DNA of 54,382 nt from Leptolyngbyaceae cyanobacterium RM1_1_2 (GTDB lineage Bacteria > Cyanobacteriota > Cyanobacteriia > Phormidesmidales > Phormidesmidaceae): the NCBI GenBank assembly GCA_012032345.1, contig JAAUQI010000033.1:1-54382 (forward strand), written 5' to 3'. Shown piece after piece: positions 28,199-40,361 of this stretch. Every line of letters starts with the position of its first letter. Within the stretch, counting starts at the first letter, position 1. The translations under genes and the position numbers were made by a program. A model generated the notes under the pieces. It did not search any database and was not told the DNA's origin. It worked only from the letters and a program-made list of their open reading frames with translations.

Positions 28199-31100
28199 AT
28201 GATTGATCAAACCTATCAAACCCCCGTTTTTGTTCTGCCGGATCTTGTAGAGATTCAGCGCGCTAGTTTTCGCTGGTTCTTACAAGAGGGCCTGATTGAG
28301 GAACTCGACAGCTTTTCTCCAATTACAGACTATACCGGTAAGCTAGAGCTGCATTTCCTGGGTAAGGAATATCGGCTGAAAAGTCCTAAATACGATGTTG
28401 ACGAAGCGAAACGGCGAGATAGCACCTATGCGGTGCAGATGTACGTGCCGACTCGTCTGATTAATAAAGAGACAGGAGAAATCAAAGAGCAAGAAGTTTT
28501 CATTGGTGACTTGCCGCTGATGACCGATCGCGGTACCTTCATTATCAACGGAGCTGAACGGGTTATTGTCAACCAGATTGTTCGTAGCCCTGGGGTCTAT
28601 TACAAATCGGAGACAGACAAGAATGGTCGCCGTACCTACAATGCTAACCTGATCCCCAACCGGGGGGCCTGGCTGAAGTTTGAAACTGACAAGAACGGTT
28701 TGGTTTGGGTTCGTATTGACAAAACCCGCAAGCTCTCCGCCCAAATTTTACTGAAAGCCTTGGGGCTGAGCGATAGCGAAATTTTTGACGCGCTGCGCCA
28801 CCCCGAGTATTTTCAGAAAACTATTGAGAAGGAAGGGCAGTTTAGCGAAGAAGAGGCTCTCCTAGAGCTTTACCGTAAACTGCGTCCCGGTGAACCCCCG
28901 ACTGTTTCTGGTGGCCAGCAGCTTTTAGATTCTCGCTTCTTTGAGCCAAAGCGCTATGACCTAGGTAAAGTTGGTCGCTATAAGCTCAACCGCAAGTTAC
29001 GACTGAACATTCCTGATACAGTGCGCGTCCTGACACCTCAAGATATCTTGTCAGCGATCGACTATCTGATCAACCTTGAGTTTGACATTGGCAATATCGA
29101 CGATATTGACCATCTAGGCAACCGCCGGGTACGCTCTGTGGGTGAACTGCTGCAGAACCAGGTGCGGGTTGGCCTTAATCGGCTGGAACGAATTATTCGG
29201 GAGCGAATGACCGTTTCAGATGCTGATTCACTGACGCCTGCTTCTTTGGTGAACCCTAAACCTTTAGTAGCTGCTATTAAGGAATTTTTTGGCTCCAGCC
29301 AGCTCTCCCAGTTTATGGATCAAACCAATCCGCTGGCCGAGCTGACCCACAAGCGTCGTCTGAGCGCTTTAGGCCCCGGAGGCTTGACCCGTGAAAGAGC
29401 AGGCTTTGCGGTGCGTGATATTCACCCCTCTCACCACGGACGGATTTGCCCCATCGAAACGCCTGAAGGCCCCAACGCGGGACTCATTGGTTCTCTGGCA
29501 ACTCATGGTAAAGTTAACGACTTCGGCTTTATCGAGACGCCTTTCTTCAAGGTCGAAAATGGCCGTATCCTCAAAGATCAGGCTCCGGTCTACATGACGG
29601 CGGATGAGGAAGATGATCTGCGAGTAGCGCCGGGTGACGTCCCCATTGACGAAGAAAATCGGATTCTAGGGGATCAGGTTCCGGTTCGCTATCGTCAGGA
29701 CTTTACCACGACTGCGCCGACGGAAGTCGATTACGTAGCGGTCTCTCCAGTACAGATCATTTCAGTGGCCACCTCTTTGATCCCATTCCTGGAGCATGAT
29801 GATGCCAACCGCGCCCTTATGGGATCAAACATGCAGCGTCAGGCAGTTCCTCTGCTGCGGCCTGAGCGTCCTCTGGTAGGGACTGGCTTAGAGGCTCAAG
29901 CCGCACGCGACTCTGGCATGGTGATCGTCAGTCGCACTGCTGGTGAGGTTACTTTTGTAGATGCTAATCGCATTACTATTCGCAGTCCTGAAGGCGAAAA
30001 CTACACTTACTATCTGCAAAAATACCAGCGTTCTAACCAGGATACGTGCTTAAACCAGCGACCAATTGTCTTTATAGGCGATCGCGTCTTAGCGGGACAG
30101 GTGATTGCCGATGGTTCTGCGGCAGAAGGGGGTGAGATTGCGCTAGGACAGAACGTTCTAGTTGCGTACATGCCCTGGGAAGGCTACAACTACGAAGACG
30201 CTATTTTAATTAGCGAGCGTCTAGTTTATGACGACGTCTACACCTCTATTCACATTGAGAAATATGAGATTGAGGCTCGTCAAACCAAGCTAGGCCCAGA
30301 AGAAATTACCCGCGAAATTCCTAACGTGGGAGAAGACGCCCTGCGGCAGCTTGACGAAACCGGCATCATTCGCATTGGAGCCTGGGTAGAATCAGGCGAT
30401 ATTTTGGTGGGTAAAGTGACGCCTAAGGGAGAGTCTGACCAGCCACCCGAAGAAAAGCTGCTGCGGGCCATTTTTGGTGAAAAAGCGCGGGATGTGCGGG
30501 ACAACTCCCTGCGGGTTCCCAACGGCGAAAAGGGACGGGTGGTAGATGTCCGGGTCTTTACCCGTGAGCAAGGTGATGAACTGCCGCCGGGAGCCAACAT
30601 GGTAGTTCGGGTATATGTGGCTCAAAAGCGCAAGATCCAGGTAGGCGACAAGATGGCAGGGCGGCACGGCAACAAAGGGATTATTTCTCGAATTTTGCCT
30701 ATCGAAGACATGCCCTATCTGCCCGACGGCAGTCAAATTGACATTGTCCTCAATCCGCTGGGCGTGCCCTCCCGAATGAACGTAGGCCAGGTCTTTGAAT
30801 GTTTGCTGGGCTGGGCTGCTGAGAACTTAGAGGTGCGCTTTAAGGTCACCCCCTTTGATGAAATGTACGGCGAGGAGGCATCTCGCAATACTACCCACGG
30901 CAAGCTGCAGGAAGCGCGGGACGCAACGGGGCACCCCTGGGTGTTCAATCCAGACGATCCCGGCAAGATTCAGCTTTATGACGGTCGTACTGGAGATGCG
31001 TTTGATCGCCCGGTAACGGTTGGCAAAGCCTACATGCTCAAGCTGGTTCACCTGGTAGACGACAAGATTCACGCCCGCTCTACGGGGCCTTACTCGCTGG

Positions 31101-31498
31101 TGACTCAGCAGCCCCTGGGTGGCAAGGCTCAGCAGGGCGGTCAGCGCTTCGGCGAAATGGAGGTTTGGGCGCTAGAAGCCTTTGGTGCAGCCTATACCCT
31201 ACAGGAACTGCTAACGGTTAAGTCAGACGATATGCAGGGACGCAATGAAGCCCTCAATGCGATTGTCAAAGGCAAGGCCATTCCCCGACCGGGAACACCA
31301 GAGTCGTTTAAGGTGCTGATGCGGGAGCTACAGTCGCTGTGTCTAGATATTGCCGTACACAAGCTAGAAACCCGCGAAGACGGAACCAGCCGAGACGTAG
31401 AGGTTGATCTGATGGCCGACGTTAGCAATCGTCGTACACCGTCACGACCCACCTACGAATCTATCAGTCGTGACGAACTGGAAGAGGTGCCAGAGTAG
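28199..31498 (+). CDS. rpoB: RNA polymerase beta subunit
   Basis: RpoB forms one side of the active-site cleft of RNA polymerase and contains the rifampicin pocket region. The 1099-residue protein includes the segments [20 protein letters not shown] and [20 protein letters not shown], then [20 protein letters not shown]. The C-terminal part carries [17 protein letters not shown] and [20 protein letters not shown]. The start at 28199 follows AGGAAAGG; a TTG at 28187 is open but not needed. rpoC1 follows after 95 bases. Confidence 0.98.
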   Translation: MIDQTYQTPVFVLPDLVEIQRASFRWFLQEGLIEELDSFSPITDYTGKLELHFLGKEYRLKSPKYDVDEAKRRDSTYAVQMYVPTRLINKETGEIKEQEVFIGDLPLMTDRGTFIINGAERVIVNQIVRSPGVYYKSETDKNGRRTYNANLIPNRGAWLKFETDKNGLVWVRIDKTRKLSAQILLKALGLSDSEIFDALRHPEYFQKTIEKEGQFSEEEALLELYRKLRPGEPPTVSGGQQLLDSRFFEPKRYDLGKVGRYKLNRKLRLNIPDTVRVLTPQDILSAIDYLINLEFDIGNIDDIDHLGNRRVRSVGELLQNQVRVGLNRLERIIRERMTVSDADSLTPASLVNPKPLVAAIKEFFGSSQLSQFMDQTNPLAELTHKRRLSALGPGGLTRERAGFAVRDIHPSHHGRICPIETPEGPNAGLIGSLATHGKVNDFGFIETPFFKVENGRILKDQAPVYMTADEEDDLRVAPGDVPIDEENRILGDQVPVRYRQDFTTTAPTEVDYVAVSPVQIISVATSLIPFLEHDDANRALMGSNMQRQAVPLLRPERPLVGTGLEAQAARDSGMVIVSRTAGEVTFVDANRITIRSPEGENYTYYLQKYQRSNQDTCLNQRPIVFIGDRVLAGQVIADGSAAEGGEIALGQNVLVAYMPWEGYNYEDAILISERLVYDDVYTSIHIEKYEIEARQTKLGPEEITREIPNVGEDALRQLDETGIIRIGAWVESGDILVGKVTPKGESDQPPEEKLLRAIFGEKARDVRDNSLRVPNGEKGRVVDVRVFTREQGDELPPGANMVVRVYVAQKRKIQVGDKMAGRHGNKGIISRILPIEDMPYLPDGSQIDIVLNPLGVPSRMNVGQVFECLLGWAAENLEVRFKVTPFDEMYGEEASRNTTHGKLQEARDATGHPWVFNPDDPGKIQLYDGRTGDAFDRPVTVGKAYMLKLVHLVDDKIHARSTGPYSLVTQQPLGGKAQQGGQRFGEMEVWALEAFGAAYTLQELLTVKSDDMQGRNEALNAIVKGKAIPRPGTPESFKVLMRELQSLCLDIAVHKLETREDGTSRDVEVDLMADVSNRRTPSRPTYESISRDELEEVPE

Positions 31499-31509
31499 TG
31501 CCCTCTAGC

Positions 31510-31544
31510 TGCTAGAAGGCGATCGCTAAACTTGCCTTCTAGCA
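31510..31544 (+). promoter_or_regulatory. Hairpin in the rpoB-rpoC1 spacer
   Basis: TGCTAGAAGGC (31510-31520) pairs exactly with GCCTTCTAGCA (31534-31544) across a 13-base loop that contains a HIP1-like GCGATCGC overlap. It lies 11 bases after the rpoB stop and 49 bases before rpoC1. There is no T-run, so it is more likely an RNA processing or attenuation element than a terminator. Confidence 0.6.
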
Positions 31545-31593
31545 AACCCATTATTTGCCGTTTGAGCACTGAGTCATAAGGAAGTTGCCAAGA

Positions 31594-33465
31594 ATGCCTA
31601 AGATAGAACAGCGATTTGACTATGTCAAAATTGGTTTGGCTTCTCCAGAGCGAATTCGTCAGTGGGGTGAGCGCACGCTACCCAATGGTATGGTCGTTGG
31701 AGAAGTAACCAAACCAGAAACCATTAACTACCGCACGCTCAAGCCTGAAATGGATGGCCTTTTCTGTGAGCGCATTTTCGGGCCGGCCAAAGACTGGGAG
31801 TGCCACTGCGGCAAATACAAGCGAGTCCGCCACCGGGGTATTGTCTGCGAACGCTGCGGCGTTGAGGTTACCGAGTCTCGGGTGCGGCGTCACCGCATGG
31901 GGTATATCAAGCTGGCGGCTCCTGTTACCCACGTTTGGTATCTCAAAGGTATTCCCAGCTACATGGCTATTCTGCTAGACATGCCGCTGCGGGACGTGGA
32001 GCAAATTGTTTACTTCAATGCCTACGTTGTTTTAGATCCTGGCAATGCTGAAAACCTCTCCTACAAGCAACTGCTAACCGAAGAGCAGTGGATGGAAATT
32101 GAGGATCAACTTTATGATGAAGAGTCTCAGCTAGCGGGGATTGAAGTTGGCATTGGGGCAGAAGCGCTCAAGCGCCTGCTAGAAGATCTGGCTCTCGAAG
32201 GGGAAGCCGAAAAGCTGCGGGAAGAAATCACCAACGCCAAAGGTCAGAAACGGGCCAAGCTGATTAAGCGACTGCGCGTCATTGACAACTTTGTGGCAAC
32301 TGGCTCTAGGCCAGACTGGATGGTGCTAGATGTGATCCCGGTCATTCCACCAGATTTGCGACCTATGGTGCAGCTAGACGGAGGCCGCTTTGCCACCTCT
32401 GACCTCAACGATCTCTATCGCCGGGTGATCAATCGCAACAACCGTCTGGCTCGTCTGCAAGAGATTTTAGCCCCTGAAATCATCGTCCGTAACGAAAAAC
32501 GCATGCTGCAAGAGGCCGTCGATGCCCTCATTGATAACGGTCGTCGGGGTCGCACGGTGGTCGGGGCCAACAACCGTCCCCTCAAATCCCTCTCTGACAT
32601 TATAGAAGGCAAGCAGGGGCGCTTCCGCCAAAACCTCTTGGGTAAGCGAGTTGACTACTCAGGCCGTTCGGTGATTGTAGTGGGGCCTAACCTCAAAATT
32701 CACCAGTGCGGTTTACCCCGTGAAATGGCAATCGAACTCTTTCAACCCTTCGTCATTCATCGTTTGATCCGCCAGGGTTTAGTGAACAACATCAAAGCGG
32801 CAAAAAAGCTGATTCAGCGCAACGATCCCCAAGTCTGGGACGTCTTGGAGGAGGTGATTGAAAGCCATCCTGTCATGCTCAACCGGGCACCTACCCTCCA
32901 CCGTTTGGGCATTCAAGCCTTTGAGCCAATTCTGGTAGAGGGCCGTGCGATTCAGCTTCATCCCTTAGTGTGTCCAGCCTTTAATGCTGACTTTGACGGC
33001 GACCAAATGGCGGTGCATGTGCCGCTTTCGCTAGAGTCTCAGGCTGAGGCACGGCTGTTAATGTTAGCGTCTAACAACATCCTTTCGCCCGCGACCGGGC
33101 GACCGATCATAACGCCTAGCCAGGATATGGTTTTGGGCTGTTACTACCTAACGGCTGAAAATCCCTATCAGCAAGGGGGCGCAGGACGCTATTTTGCCAA
33201 TATGGACGACGCCATCATGGCCTACGAGCAGGGATTAGTAGATATTCACGCCAAAGTTTGGCTGCGCTTTGACGGGCCTGTTGAGTCTGACAACGCAGAG
33301 ACTTTAATTGAGGAAGAAAAAGCTACCGACGGTAGCGTTACCCGCAAATATAACGAACGCCGCACCCGAGAAGATGCAGAAGGCCAGCTAATTTCGCAGT
33401 ACATACTGACGACGCCAGGTCGCATTATTTACAACAAAACGATTCACGATGCCCTGGCCAATTAG
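31594..33465 (+). CDS. rpoC1: RNA polymerase gamma (beta' N-terminal) subunit
   Basis: In cyanobacteria the N-terminal half of beta' is a separate protein (gamma, RpoC1). This one has 623 residues. It contains the zinc-binding cysteines [15 protein letters not shown] followed by VCERCGVEV, the motif [20 protein letters not shown] and the catalytic magnesium-binding aspartates in [13 protein letters not shown]. The start at 31594 ([14 protein letters not shown]) is typical. It is followed by rpoC2 after 76 bases. Confidence 0.98.
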   Translation: MPKIEQRFDYVKIGLASPERIRQWGERTLPNGMVVGEVTKPETINYRTLKPEMDGLFCERIFGPAKDWECHCGKYKRVRHRGIVCERCGVEVTESRVRRHRMGYIKLAAPVTHVWYLKGIPSYMAILLDMPLRDVEQIVYFNAYVVLDPGNAENLSYKQLLTEEQWMEIEDQLYDEESQLAGIEVGIGAEALKRLLEDLALEGEAEKLREEITNAKGQKRAKLIKRLRVIDNFVATGSRPDWMVLDVIPVIPPDLRPMVQLDGGRFATSDLNDLYRRVINRNNRLARLQEILAPEIIVRNEKRMLQEAVDALIDNGRRGRTVVGANNRPLKSLSDIIEGKQGRFRQNLLGKRVDYSGRSVIVVGPNLKIHQCGLPREMAIELFQPFVIHRLIRQGLVNNIKAAKKLIQRNDPQVWDVLEEVIESHPVMLNRAPTLHRLGIQAFEPILVEGRAIQLHPLVCPAFNADFDGDQMAVHVPLSLESQAEARLLMLASNNILSPATGRPIITPSQDMVLGCYYLTAENPYQQGGAGRYFANMDDAIMAYEQGLVDIHAKVWLRFDGPVESDNAETLIEEEKATDGSVTRKYNERRTREDAEGQLISQYILTTPGRIIYNKTIHDALAN

Positions 33466-33541
33466 TCGGCTAGCCAGCTAATTCAGTCGTCTGGGCAGAA
33501 GGCACCTTTGAACAGAACAGAGCGAAGGTTAAGGAAATAAT

Positions 33542-36500
33542 ATGTCAGATCAGCAAGGTTCTCAAGAGTCTACACCCATGCTGTTTCGCAATCGGGTGAT
33601 TAACAAAACGCAGCTAAAAAAGCTTGTAACCTGGTCGTTTGCCAGCTATGGCACAGCCCGGACAGCACAGATGGCCGACCTAGTTAAAGATTTAGGATTT
33701 AAGTACGCGACTCGGGCAGGTGTCTCTATCAGCGTAGCTGATTTACAGGTGCCCCCCAAGAAGCGAGAAATGTTAGAGGCCGCTGAAGAAGATATTCGCG
33801 CCACTGAGGAGCGCTATACGCGGGGGGAAATTACCGAGGTTGAACGCTTTCAAAAGGTGATCGACACTTGGAACGGCACGAGTGAAGAGTTAAAAGACGA
33901 AGTTGTTCGCAATTTTAAGCTTAACAACCCGCTGAATTCTGTCTATATGATGGCGTTTTCAGGGGCCAGAGGTAATATCTCTCAGGTACGGCAGCTTGTT
34001 GGTATGCGCGGGCTAATGGCTAACCCCCAGGGCGAAATTATTGACCTGCCGATTAAAACCAACTTCCGTGAAGGTCTGACCGTTACTGAGTATGTCATCT
34101 CCTCTTACGGAGCCCGTAAGGGTCTGGTGGATACGGCACTGCGGACGGCGGACTCAGGATACCTCACTCGTCGTCTGGTGGATGTCTCCCAGGATGTGAT
34201 TATTCGGGAGCTTGACTGCGGCACGGAGCGGGGAATTCCGCTCACCAGCATGACTGACGGTGAACGGGTGCAGATCCCGCTGCAGGATCGCCTGCTGGGC
34301 CGCGTACTCTCTAAAGATGCGCTGCATCCCAAAACAGGTGAGGTAATTGCAGAGCGCAACCAGGATATTTCAGATGAGCTGGCTGAAAAACTTGGAGCAG
34401 CGGGCGTTGAAGAAGTTGAGGTGCGCTCAGCGCTAACCTGTGAAGCGGCGCGTTCGGTCTGTCAGCGCTGTTATGGCTGGAGTCTGGCCCACTCTCATAT
34501 GGTGGATTTGGGTGAGGCCGTTGGCATTATTGCGGCTCAGTCAATTGGAGAGCCGGGCACGCAGCTAACCATGCGGACGTTCCACACGGGGGGGGTGTTT
34601 ACGGGTGAAAAGGCTCCTGAAGTTTTTGCCAAAGCTGACGGCAAGGTCAAGTTTTCAGACAAGCGCTTGAGAACTCGGGCCTTTAGAACCCGCCACGGCG
34701 ACGATGCCTTCGCTATTGAATCTAAGAGTACTGAAGTCACGGTTGATCTGAACTCTGGCAAGAAACAAACCATTAGTCTGCCTCAGGGATCGACTCTATT
34801 TGTCCGCGATGGCGAAGCGGTCAAAAAAGGGCAGCTTTTGGCTGAAATGCCCTCTATGAGCCGGGTACGCAAAGTCACAGAGAAAGCTAGTAAAGACGTT
34901 ACCTCAGATCTATCGGGCGAAGTTCTCTTTGATGGTTTGCATCAGGAGGAAAAGAAAGACCGTCAGGGAAACACAACTCGCTTAGCCCAGAGAGGCGGAC
35001 TCCTGTGGGTGCTTTCGGGGGAGGTTTACAACCTACCGCCTGGGGCAGAACCAGTGGTCAAAAATGGTGATCGCATTGAAGCTGACGGCATCATTGCCGA
35101 AACCAAGCTAGTTACCGAGCGCGGCGGTGTCGTGCGTCTGCCGCAGACTTCTGATGGCAAAGGAGGCCGAGAAGTTGAAATTATCACAGCCTCAGTGCTG
35201 CTAGACAAAGCTGAAGTCAAAGTTGAAAGCAGTCAGGGCCGAGAACTCTATGTGATCGAGACGCTCAGCGGTCAGCGTTTTTCGCTGATTGCGACGCCGG
35301 GAACCAAGGTGAACAACGGTCAGGTGGTGGCTGAGCTAGAAGACGATCGCTACCGCACTAATACAGGCGGAATCTTGAAGTACTCTGGCCTTGAAGTTGC
35401 CAAACGGGGCAAAGCAAAGCAAGGGTATGAAGTGGTTCAAGGGGGAACCCTGCTCTGGATTCCTGAAGAATCTCACGAAATTAACAAAGATATTTCGCTG
35501 CTTTTAGTTGAAGATGGTCAGTTTGTCGAAGCGGGCACCGAAGTTGTCAAAGATATCTTTTGCCAGAGCAACGGCGTGGTCGAGGTGACGCAAAAAAATG
35601 ACATTCTGCGTGAGATTGTGATCAAGCCAGGAGATCTACACATGGTAGATTCTCCTGAAGATGTCATGGACAAAGACGGCTCGCTAACTACCGTTGGTGA
35701 AGAGGTCATGCCCGGTCTGATAGTTGATGACCTGCGCTATGTCGAATACGTCGAAACCCCAGAAGGCCCTGCCCTGCTGCTGCGTCCTGTAACCGAGTTT
35801 ACCGTCCCGGATAAGCCCTCCGTGCCCAGCCAGGATTCTGTTAGTGACAGTAGCGATAGCTTTATTCGACTGCGGGCAATTCAGCGCATTCCGTTTAAGG
35901 ACGGAGAGCGGGTCAAGTCAGTTGAAGGGCTAGATCTGATACGGACACAGCTATTGCTAGAAATCGACGAGGAGGCACCCCAGCTAGCGGCAGATATTGA
36001 GCTAGCAGCAGACGAAACCAACCCAGATGTCATGCGGCTACAGCTGGTTATTCTAGAATCTTTAGTGATTCGACGTGACGTTATTGCCGACCAAACTCAG
36101 GGTAGCACCCAGACCCGTTTGCTGGTAGAGGACGGTGAGCGAATTGACCCCGGTGCGGTGATTGCCCGAACTGAAATCCAGTGCAAAGTTTCGGGAGAAG
36201 TTCGCGGTATTCGCAAAGGGGTTGAGGCCATTCGTCGAATTCTAGTTGTGCGAGATGAAGATCGCTATGAGATCCCCTCTGGGGGGCAAAAGCCTACCGT
36301 TGCAGCCGGGGATCTCATTGTCGCGGGATCGGAAATTGCTCCTGGGGCGATCGCTGAAGAATCAGGGCAGGTGGTGAGCGTTACCGACTCAAGTGCTCTG
36401 CTGCGAATTGCTCGTCCCTATCGGGTCTCAACTGGCGCTGTCTTACATATTGAAGATGGCGATTTGGTGCAGCGGGGTGATAATCTAGTGCTGCTAGTAT

Positions 36501-37519
36501 TTGAGCGGGCCAAAACCGGAGACATCATTCAGGGTCTGCCGAGGATTGAGGAGCTTCTAGAAGCCCGTAAGCCTAAAGAAGCCTGTATTTTAGCCGAGCG
36601 TCCTGGAACTGCGCAGGTCGTCTATAGCGACGATGAAACGGTTGAGGTGAAGCTGATTGAAAATGACGGCGTCGTCACTGAATATCCCATCAGTCCTGGC
36701 CAAAACGTCATGTTCTCGGATGGTCAAACGGTAAGTACGGGCGAGCCACTAACCGACGGCCCTGCTAATCCCCACCAGATTCTGGAAATTTTCTTTAAGT
36801 TCTACTCTAGCGAAGGCATGGGAACCCATGAAGCTGCGCTGCTGAGTCTACAGCGGGTGCAGAACTTCCTGGTGAACGAGGTGCAGTCGGTCTATCAGTC
36901 GCAGGGCATCGATATTGCTGATAAGCACATTGAAGTGATTGTGCGCCAGATGACCTCCAAAGGCCGAATTGATGACGGCGGGGATACTACAATGCTACCG
37001 GGTGAACTCGTCGAGATTCATCAGGTTGAGCAGGTGAATGAGGCGATGTCTATCACCGGGGGTGCGCCTGCGAAATATACGCCAATGCTGCTGGGCATCA
37101 CAAAAGCCTCGCTCAATACTGACAGCTTTATCTCGGCGGCAAGTTTCCAGGAAACTACTCGCGTGCTGACAGAAGCGGCTATTGAAGGTAAGTCTGACTG
37201 GCTGCGGGGTCTTAAAGAGAACGTCATCATTGGCCGACTGATCCCGGCGGGTACGGGCTTTAATGCCTATGAGGAGACGACTTCAGCCGATCTAGATGCC
37301 TCGCTGGACGGTGCTTTGCTAGAAGATGGCCTGGATTTTCAAGATGTGGTTCTTGACGATCAGACGGCTCGCTCTTATAACTTAGACTCCGGACTGGAGG
37401 AACTCTCGGAGGAAATTGTGGGGCGCTCTGAGGAGGGACAACGCCGCTCACATAACGGATATTCGGCGCTGTTCGACGATGGCGATAGCCTGATCGACGA
37501 TCGCACTGAGCTCGACTAG
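33542..37519 (+). CDS. rpoC2: RNA polymerase beta' (C-terminal) subunit
   Basis: RpoC2 is the C-terminal half of beta'. The 1325-residue protein has the bridge-helix and trigger-loop area around residues 333-352 ([19 protein letters not shown]). A large insertion, the cyanobacterial SI3 domain rich in barrel-sandwich segments, fills approximately residues 355-1070. The polymerase sequence then resumes ([27 protein letters not shown]). The C-terminus is acidic. The start at 33542 follows AAGGAAATAAT. A hairpin lies nine bases after the stop. Confidence 0.98.
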   Translation: MSDQQGSQESTPMLFRNRVINKTQLKKLVTWSFASYGTARTAQMADLVKDLGFKYATRAGVSISVADLQVPPKKREMLEAAEEDIRATEERYTRGEITEVERFQKVIDTWNGTSEELKDEVVRNFKLNNPLNSVYMMAFSGARGNISQVRQLVGMRGLMANPQGEIIDLPIKTNFREGLTVTEYVISSYGARKGLVDTALRTADSGYLTRRLVDVSQDVIIRELDCGTERGIPLTSMTDGERVQIPLQDRLLGRVLSKDALHPKTGEVIAERNQDISDELAEKLGAAGVEEVEVRSALTCEAARSVCQRCYGWSLAHSHMVDLGEAVGIIAAQSIGEPGTQLTMRTFHTGGVFTGEKAPEVFAKADGKVKFSDKRLRTRAFRTRHGDDAFAIESKSTEVTVDLNSGKKQTISLPQGSTLFVRDGEAVKKGQLLAEMPSMSRVRKVTEKASKDVTSDLSGEVLFDGLHQEEKKDRQGNTTRLAQRGGLLWVLSGEVYNLPPGAEPVVKNGDRIEADGIIAETKLVTERGGVVRLPQTSDGKGGREVEIITASVLLDKAEVKVESSQGRELYVIETLSGQRFSLIATPGTKVNNGQVVAELEDDRYRTNTGGILKYSGLEVAKRGKAKQGYEVVQGGTLLWIPEESHEINKDISLLLVEDGQFVEAGTEVVKDIFCQSNGVVEVTQKNDILREIVIKPGDLHMVDSPEDVMDKDGSLTTVGEEVMPGLIVDDLRYVEYVETPEGPALLLRPVTEFTVPDKPSVPSQDSVSDSSDSFIRLRAIQRIPFKDGERVKSVEGLDLIRTQLLLEIDEEAPQLAADIELAADETNPDVMRLQLVILESLVIRRDVIADQTQGSTQTRLLVEDGERIDPGAVIARTEIQCKVSGEVRGIRKGVEAIRRILVVRDEDRYEIPSGGQKPTVAAGDLIVAGSEIAPGAIAEESGQVVSVTDSSALLRIARPYRVSTGAVLHIEDGDLVQRGDNLVLLVFERAKTGDIIQGLPRIEELLEARKPKEACILAERPGTAQVVYSDDETVEVKLIENDGVVTEYPISPGQNVMFSDGQTVSTGEPLTDGPANPHQILEIFFKFYSSEGMGTHEAALLSLQRVQNFLVNEVQSVYQSQGIDIADKHIEVIVRQMTSKGRIDDGGDTTMLPGELVEIHQVEQVNEAMSITGGAPAKYTPMLLGITKASLNTDSFISAASFQETTRVLTEAAIEGKSDWLRGLKENVIIGRLIPAGTGFNAYEETTSADLDASLDGALLEDGLDFQDVVLDDQTARSYNLDSGLEELSEEIVGRSEEGQRRSHNGYSALFDDGDSLIDDRTELD

Positions 37520-37527
37520 CGCAAGGT

Positions 37528-37550
37528 TATGGTGGGCGGTGCCCACCATA
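37528..37550 (+). terminator. Hairpin just after rpoC2
   Basis: TATGGTGGGC (37528-37537) pairs exactly with GCCCACCATA (37541-37550), triloop GGT, beginning nine bases after the rpoC2 stop. No T-run follows, but its place at the end of the rpsT-rpoC2 block fits a transcript end or RNA-stabilising structure. The GGTGGGC/GCCCACC core recurs at 48119-48139. Confidence 0.55.
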
Positions 37551-37593
37551 CGTGTGAGGGCTTTGGGTAAGATTCTCTGAGCTTTTAGAAAGG

Positions 37594-38802
37594 CTAAAAA
37601 AGGGATGACAGTTGCCATCCCTTTTTGTGGTTGAGGTGATCGTAGAGGGCTTCTAAAGTCTTGGTATTCTTACAAACATCAAACTGACATTCGACTTTTT
37701 TGCGCCCTTGAATAGCCATTGTTTTTCGCAGTTCTTCGTTTTCTAGCAGAGTTAGTAAATAAGCTGCGATCGCTTGAGTATCTCTTTCTAGGGTCAAAAA
37801 TCCGGATTTTTCATGCTCAACCGCTTCTGGAATACCAGCGTGCCAAGAGCTAACGACAGGCAGCCCCATTGCCTGGGCTTCTAAAATCACCATAGGCAGT
37901 CCTTCAGAATTGCCTTGCTTACCCGTGACGCTAGGAGCGGCAAGTACAGCCGCCTGGTTCATCCAGCTGCGTACTTTCTCAGGAGATTGAACTCCTAAAA
38001 AGCGATAGGATTTGAGACTGTTAGCCGCCAGAGCTTCTAGAGCAGAACGCTGTGTGCCCTCCCCAATCAGCACCAGTTCGCAGTCAGGGCGTTCAATTTG
38101 AACCTCAGCCATCGCCCGAATCAAATATTCGCATCCTTTTTTTTCAATCAGGCGGCCCACAAATAAAACCGTTGGCTGACGGACGACTCTTAGATCTGGC
38201 GTTAGCTGTTTTAGGTCAACACCGATATAGTGAACCTGAATTTTTTCGGGGGGACAGCCTCGTTTAATCAGGCGATCGCGGATAAATTGGGAAACTGCGA
38301 TTATCTGGTCGGCGGTGCGAAACAAACGCGATCGCTGACGATAAAATAGCGTCGGGTAAAAGCGATCGCGGTGAATCAAGGCGGTCAGACCTGTTAGCTG
38401 AGCCGGAATGCCGTAGGCCAAATCAACTTCTGCAGTGGCGTAGTAACCGTGAAAAGTAACCACTAAGGGAATCTTTAGCTGCTTTGCCAACGGCATTGCC
38501 AAAACACCGTCAATGCCGAGATGGGCATGAATCAGCCGGGGGGCAAGTGATTTGATCTGACTGAGCCAGCGGGGATGAACGATTCCCAGGCGCATGTAGA
38601 GGTTTTTCCAAAGCTTATGTCGTTTAGTGCACTGGTCTAAAACAATTTTGCGATCGTCGGGTAGAGGAAAACAGTCATCTGAAAGGGTGGTTGTACCTAC
38701 GTAAAAACCCTGGTACCGACGAAAGTGATTGACTTGGGCTGGAATAAAAGTTTCTGAATAGGGCAGAATCTGATCGCGAAAGATAACAACAGATGGCTGC
38801 AT
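37594..38802 (-). CDS. Glycosyltransferase family 4 protein
   Basis: This 402-residue protein has a GT-B fold. The N-terminal domain holds LIHAHLGIDG and VTFHGYYATAEV, and the C-terminal donor-binding domain has VLFVGRLIEKKGCEYLIRAM and GLPMVILEAQAMGLPVVSSW, giving the ExxxxxxxE pattern. The family transfers sugars from nucleotide-sugar donors with retention; donor and acceptor are unknown. It may act on polysaccharide or lipid-linked sugars at the inner membrane. It is a lone gene convergent with rpoC2, and its last codons lie in a terminator stem. Confidence 0.9.
   Translation of the reverse strand: MQPSVVIFRDQILPYSETFIPAQVNHFRRYQGFYVGTTTLSDDCFPLPDDRKIVLDQCTKRHKLWKNLYMRLGIVHPRWLSQIKSLAPRLIHAHLGIDGVLAMPLAKQLKIPLVVTFHGYYATAEVDLAYGIPAQLTGLTALIHRDRFYPTLFYRQRSRLFRTADQIIAVSQFIRDRLIKRGCPPEKIQVHYIGVDLKQLTPDLRVVRQPTVLFVGRLIEKKGCEYLIRAMAEVQIERPDCELVLIGEGTQRSALEALAANSLKSYRFLGVQSPEKVRSWMNQAAVLAAPSVTGKQGNSEGLPMVILEAQAMGLPVVSSWHAGIPEAVEHEKSGFLTLERDTQAIAAYLLTLLENEELRKTMAIQGRKKVECQFDVCKNTKTLEALYDHLNHKKGWQLSSLF
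37597..37626. terminator. Bidirectional terminator overlapping a coding end
   Basis: AAAAAGGGATG (37597-37607) pairs exactly with CATCCCTTTTT (37616-37626) with an 8-base loop, flanked by A-run and T-run. It can act as an intrinsic terminator for transcripts arriving from rpoC2. The stem also encodes the last codons of the convergent glycosyltransferase gene, so it serves both strands at the cost of coding space. Confidence 0.75.
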
Positions 38803-39043
38803 AGAGCTGAGATGACTTATTTCCCTTTATTTACCCATTCAGAGCCAACAAATCGACAAAGGCTGCGGAATTTGCTTAAATCCAACAAGATCACCGCGAC
38901 TTGCTTTTGGCAAAGGGGTTTGTGCAAGTTTTGGGTTTTGAGTTTTTGATTTCGGCAGTTTTACAGGGTGTGGTTTTTGAGCATTCCTGTATAGATGGGA
39001 TTTAGAGAATTGGGTTGACCTTAAATACAGGAGATGCGAGCTA

Positions 39044-39535
39044 CTAGCTAGTCCGCACTCGCATTAGGATCTGCCCAAACTCAACTGGCTCTGAATTTTC
39101 AACTAGCACCTCGACAATTTCGCCAGCCACCTCGGACTCTAGCTCGTTCATCAGCTTCATAGCTTCAATAATGCAGACGGTCTGACCCGACTGAATGCGA
39201 TCGCCCACATCGACAAAGGGGAGTTCTTCCGGTGCGGGTGAGCGATAAAAAGTACCCACCATCGGTGAGGTAATTTCAACTAGGCTGGGGTCAGCGGCTG
39301 GCGATCGTTCGGCAGGAGGCGACACCGTTGGCACGGAGGGAATCTCGGGTAGCTGGGATGGCGGTGTGGCCCCATTGCCGACCCGCCCGCCTTCTGACAA
39401 AACGACGGCTGGGCTAAGTGCGGTCTGCTTACGCAGCGTTAGCTCAAAGTCGCTGCCTTTGAGAATGAGTTCGGCAATATCTGTTTGGTCAAGGGCAGCC
39501 ACCAGTTCACGCAGTTCGCCAAAGTTTAAATCCAC
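39044..39535 (-). CDS. accB: Acetyl-CoA carboxylase biotin carboxyl carrier
   Basis: AccB carries biotin between the carboxylase and carboxyltransferase parts of acetyl-CoA carboxylase. The 163-residue protein starts with a helical domain ([14 protein letters not shown]), then a proline-rich linker, and ends with the biotinyl domain, [13 protein letters not shown] and [14 protein letters not shown], in which the lysine (about residue 128) is biotinylated. It lies 105 bases downstream of efp on the same strand, a pairing common in bacteria. Confidence 0.97.
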   Translation of the reverse strand: MDLNFGELRELVAALDQTDIAELILKGSDFELTLRKQTALSPAVVLSEGGRVGNGATPPSQLPEIPSVPTVSPPAERSPAADPSLVEITSPMVGTFYRSPAPEELPFVDVGDRIQSGQTVCIIEAMKLMNELESEVAGEIVEVLVENSEPVEFGQILMRVRTS

Positions 39536-39640
39536 TTAGTTAAACCCCCTGCCGACGGCCATTTGAGAGATGATTTAGTTTTCAAGAGCATATCTTGTAC
39601 CCACGAAGCTGATCGTCTTTTCCGGCTAAAGCAGATAGAA

Positions 39641-40198
39641 CTATTCACGTCCCATATACGAATCGCTGCGAGTGTCAACTTTAATCTTCTCACCGACTGA
39701 GATAAATAGAGGCACCATGACCTGTGCTCCTGTTTCGACAATAGCAGGCTTAGTTCCCCCCGTTGCCGTGTCTCCCTTGACGCCCGGATCAGTTTGGGTA
39801 ACTTCTAGCACCACGGAATTAGGCAGTTCTACTTCTAAAACCTGATCGCCCCAGCGCACAACGTTAACGGCCATCTCTTCTTTGAGATATTTGACGCGAT
39901 CGCCAATTTGCGCTTCATTCAGACGAGCTTCTTCGTAAGTTTCCATATCCATAAACACATAGTCTTCTGCATCACGATAGGTATGCTGCATGGTGCGCTT
40001 TTCGAGGACGGCCTGGGCCACCGTTTCACCGGCTCTAAAGGTTTTTTCAACCACACTGCCGGATTGAACATTTTTTAGCTTTGTGCGCACGAAGGCAGAC
40101 CCTTTACCTGGCTTGACGTGTAGAAATTCAACCACGCGCCAAACCGATCCGTCTTGCTCAATTGTGGTGCCAGTGCGGAAGTCATTACTAGAAATCAT
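39641..40198 (-). CDS. efp: Translation elongation factor P
   Basis: EF-P helps ribosomes through polyproline stretches. The 185-residue protein has the N-terminal KOW-like domain ([16 protein letters not shown]), the loop [17 protein letters not shown], which includes the lysine modified in many bacteria, and the OB domains ending in [18 protein letters not shown] start at 40198 ([10 protein letters not shown]). The upstream ATG at 40240 adds 14 residues. It is followed by accB. Confidence 0.97.
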   Translation of the reverse strand: MISSNDFRTGTTIEQDGSVWRVVEFLHVKPGKGSAFVRTKLKNVQSGSVVEKTFRAGETVAQAVLEKRTMQHTYRDAEDYVFMDMETYEEARLNEAQIGDRVKYLKEEMAVNVVRWGDQVLEVELPNSVVLEVTQTDPGVKGDTATGGTKPAIVETGAQVMVPLFISVGEKIKVDTRSDSYMGRE

Positions 40199-40361
40199 GG
40201 GGTGGACTACCTGGGTTGCAATGAGGAACAAATGAAGCACAATCGGCCCCTATTTTACCGCTCCCAGGGATTTTCCCCACACTTCTAGAGGGGACACACT
40301 ATGACAAAATCATTAATAAGCGCCCAGCCGCTGGGTAACGTTGGACATTAGAGCAGTGTGT

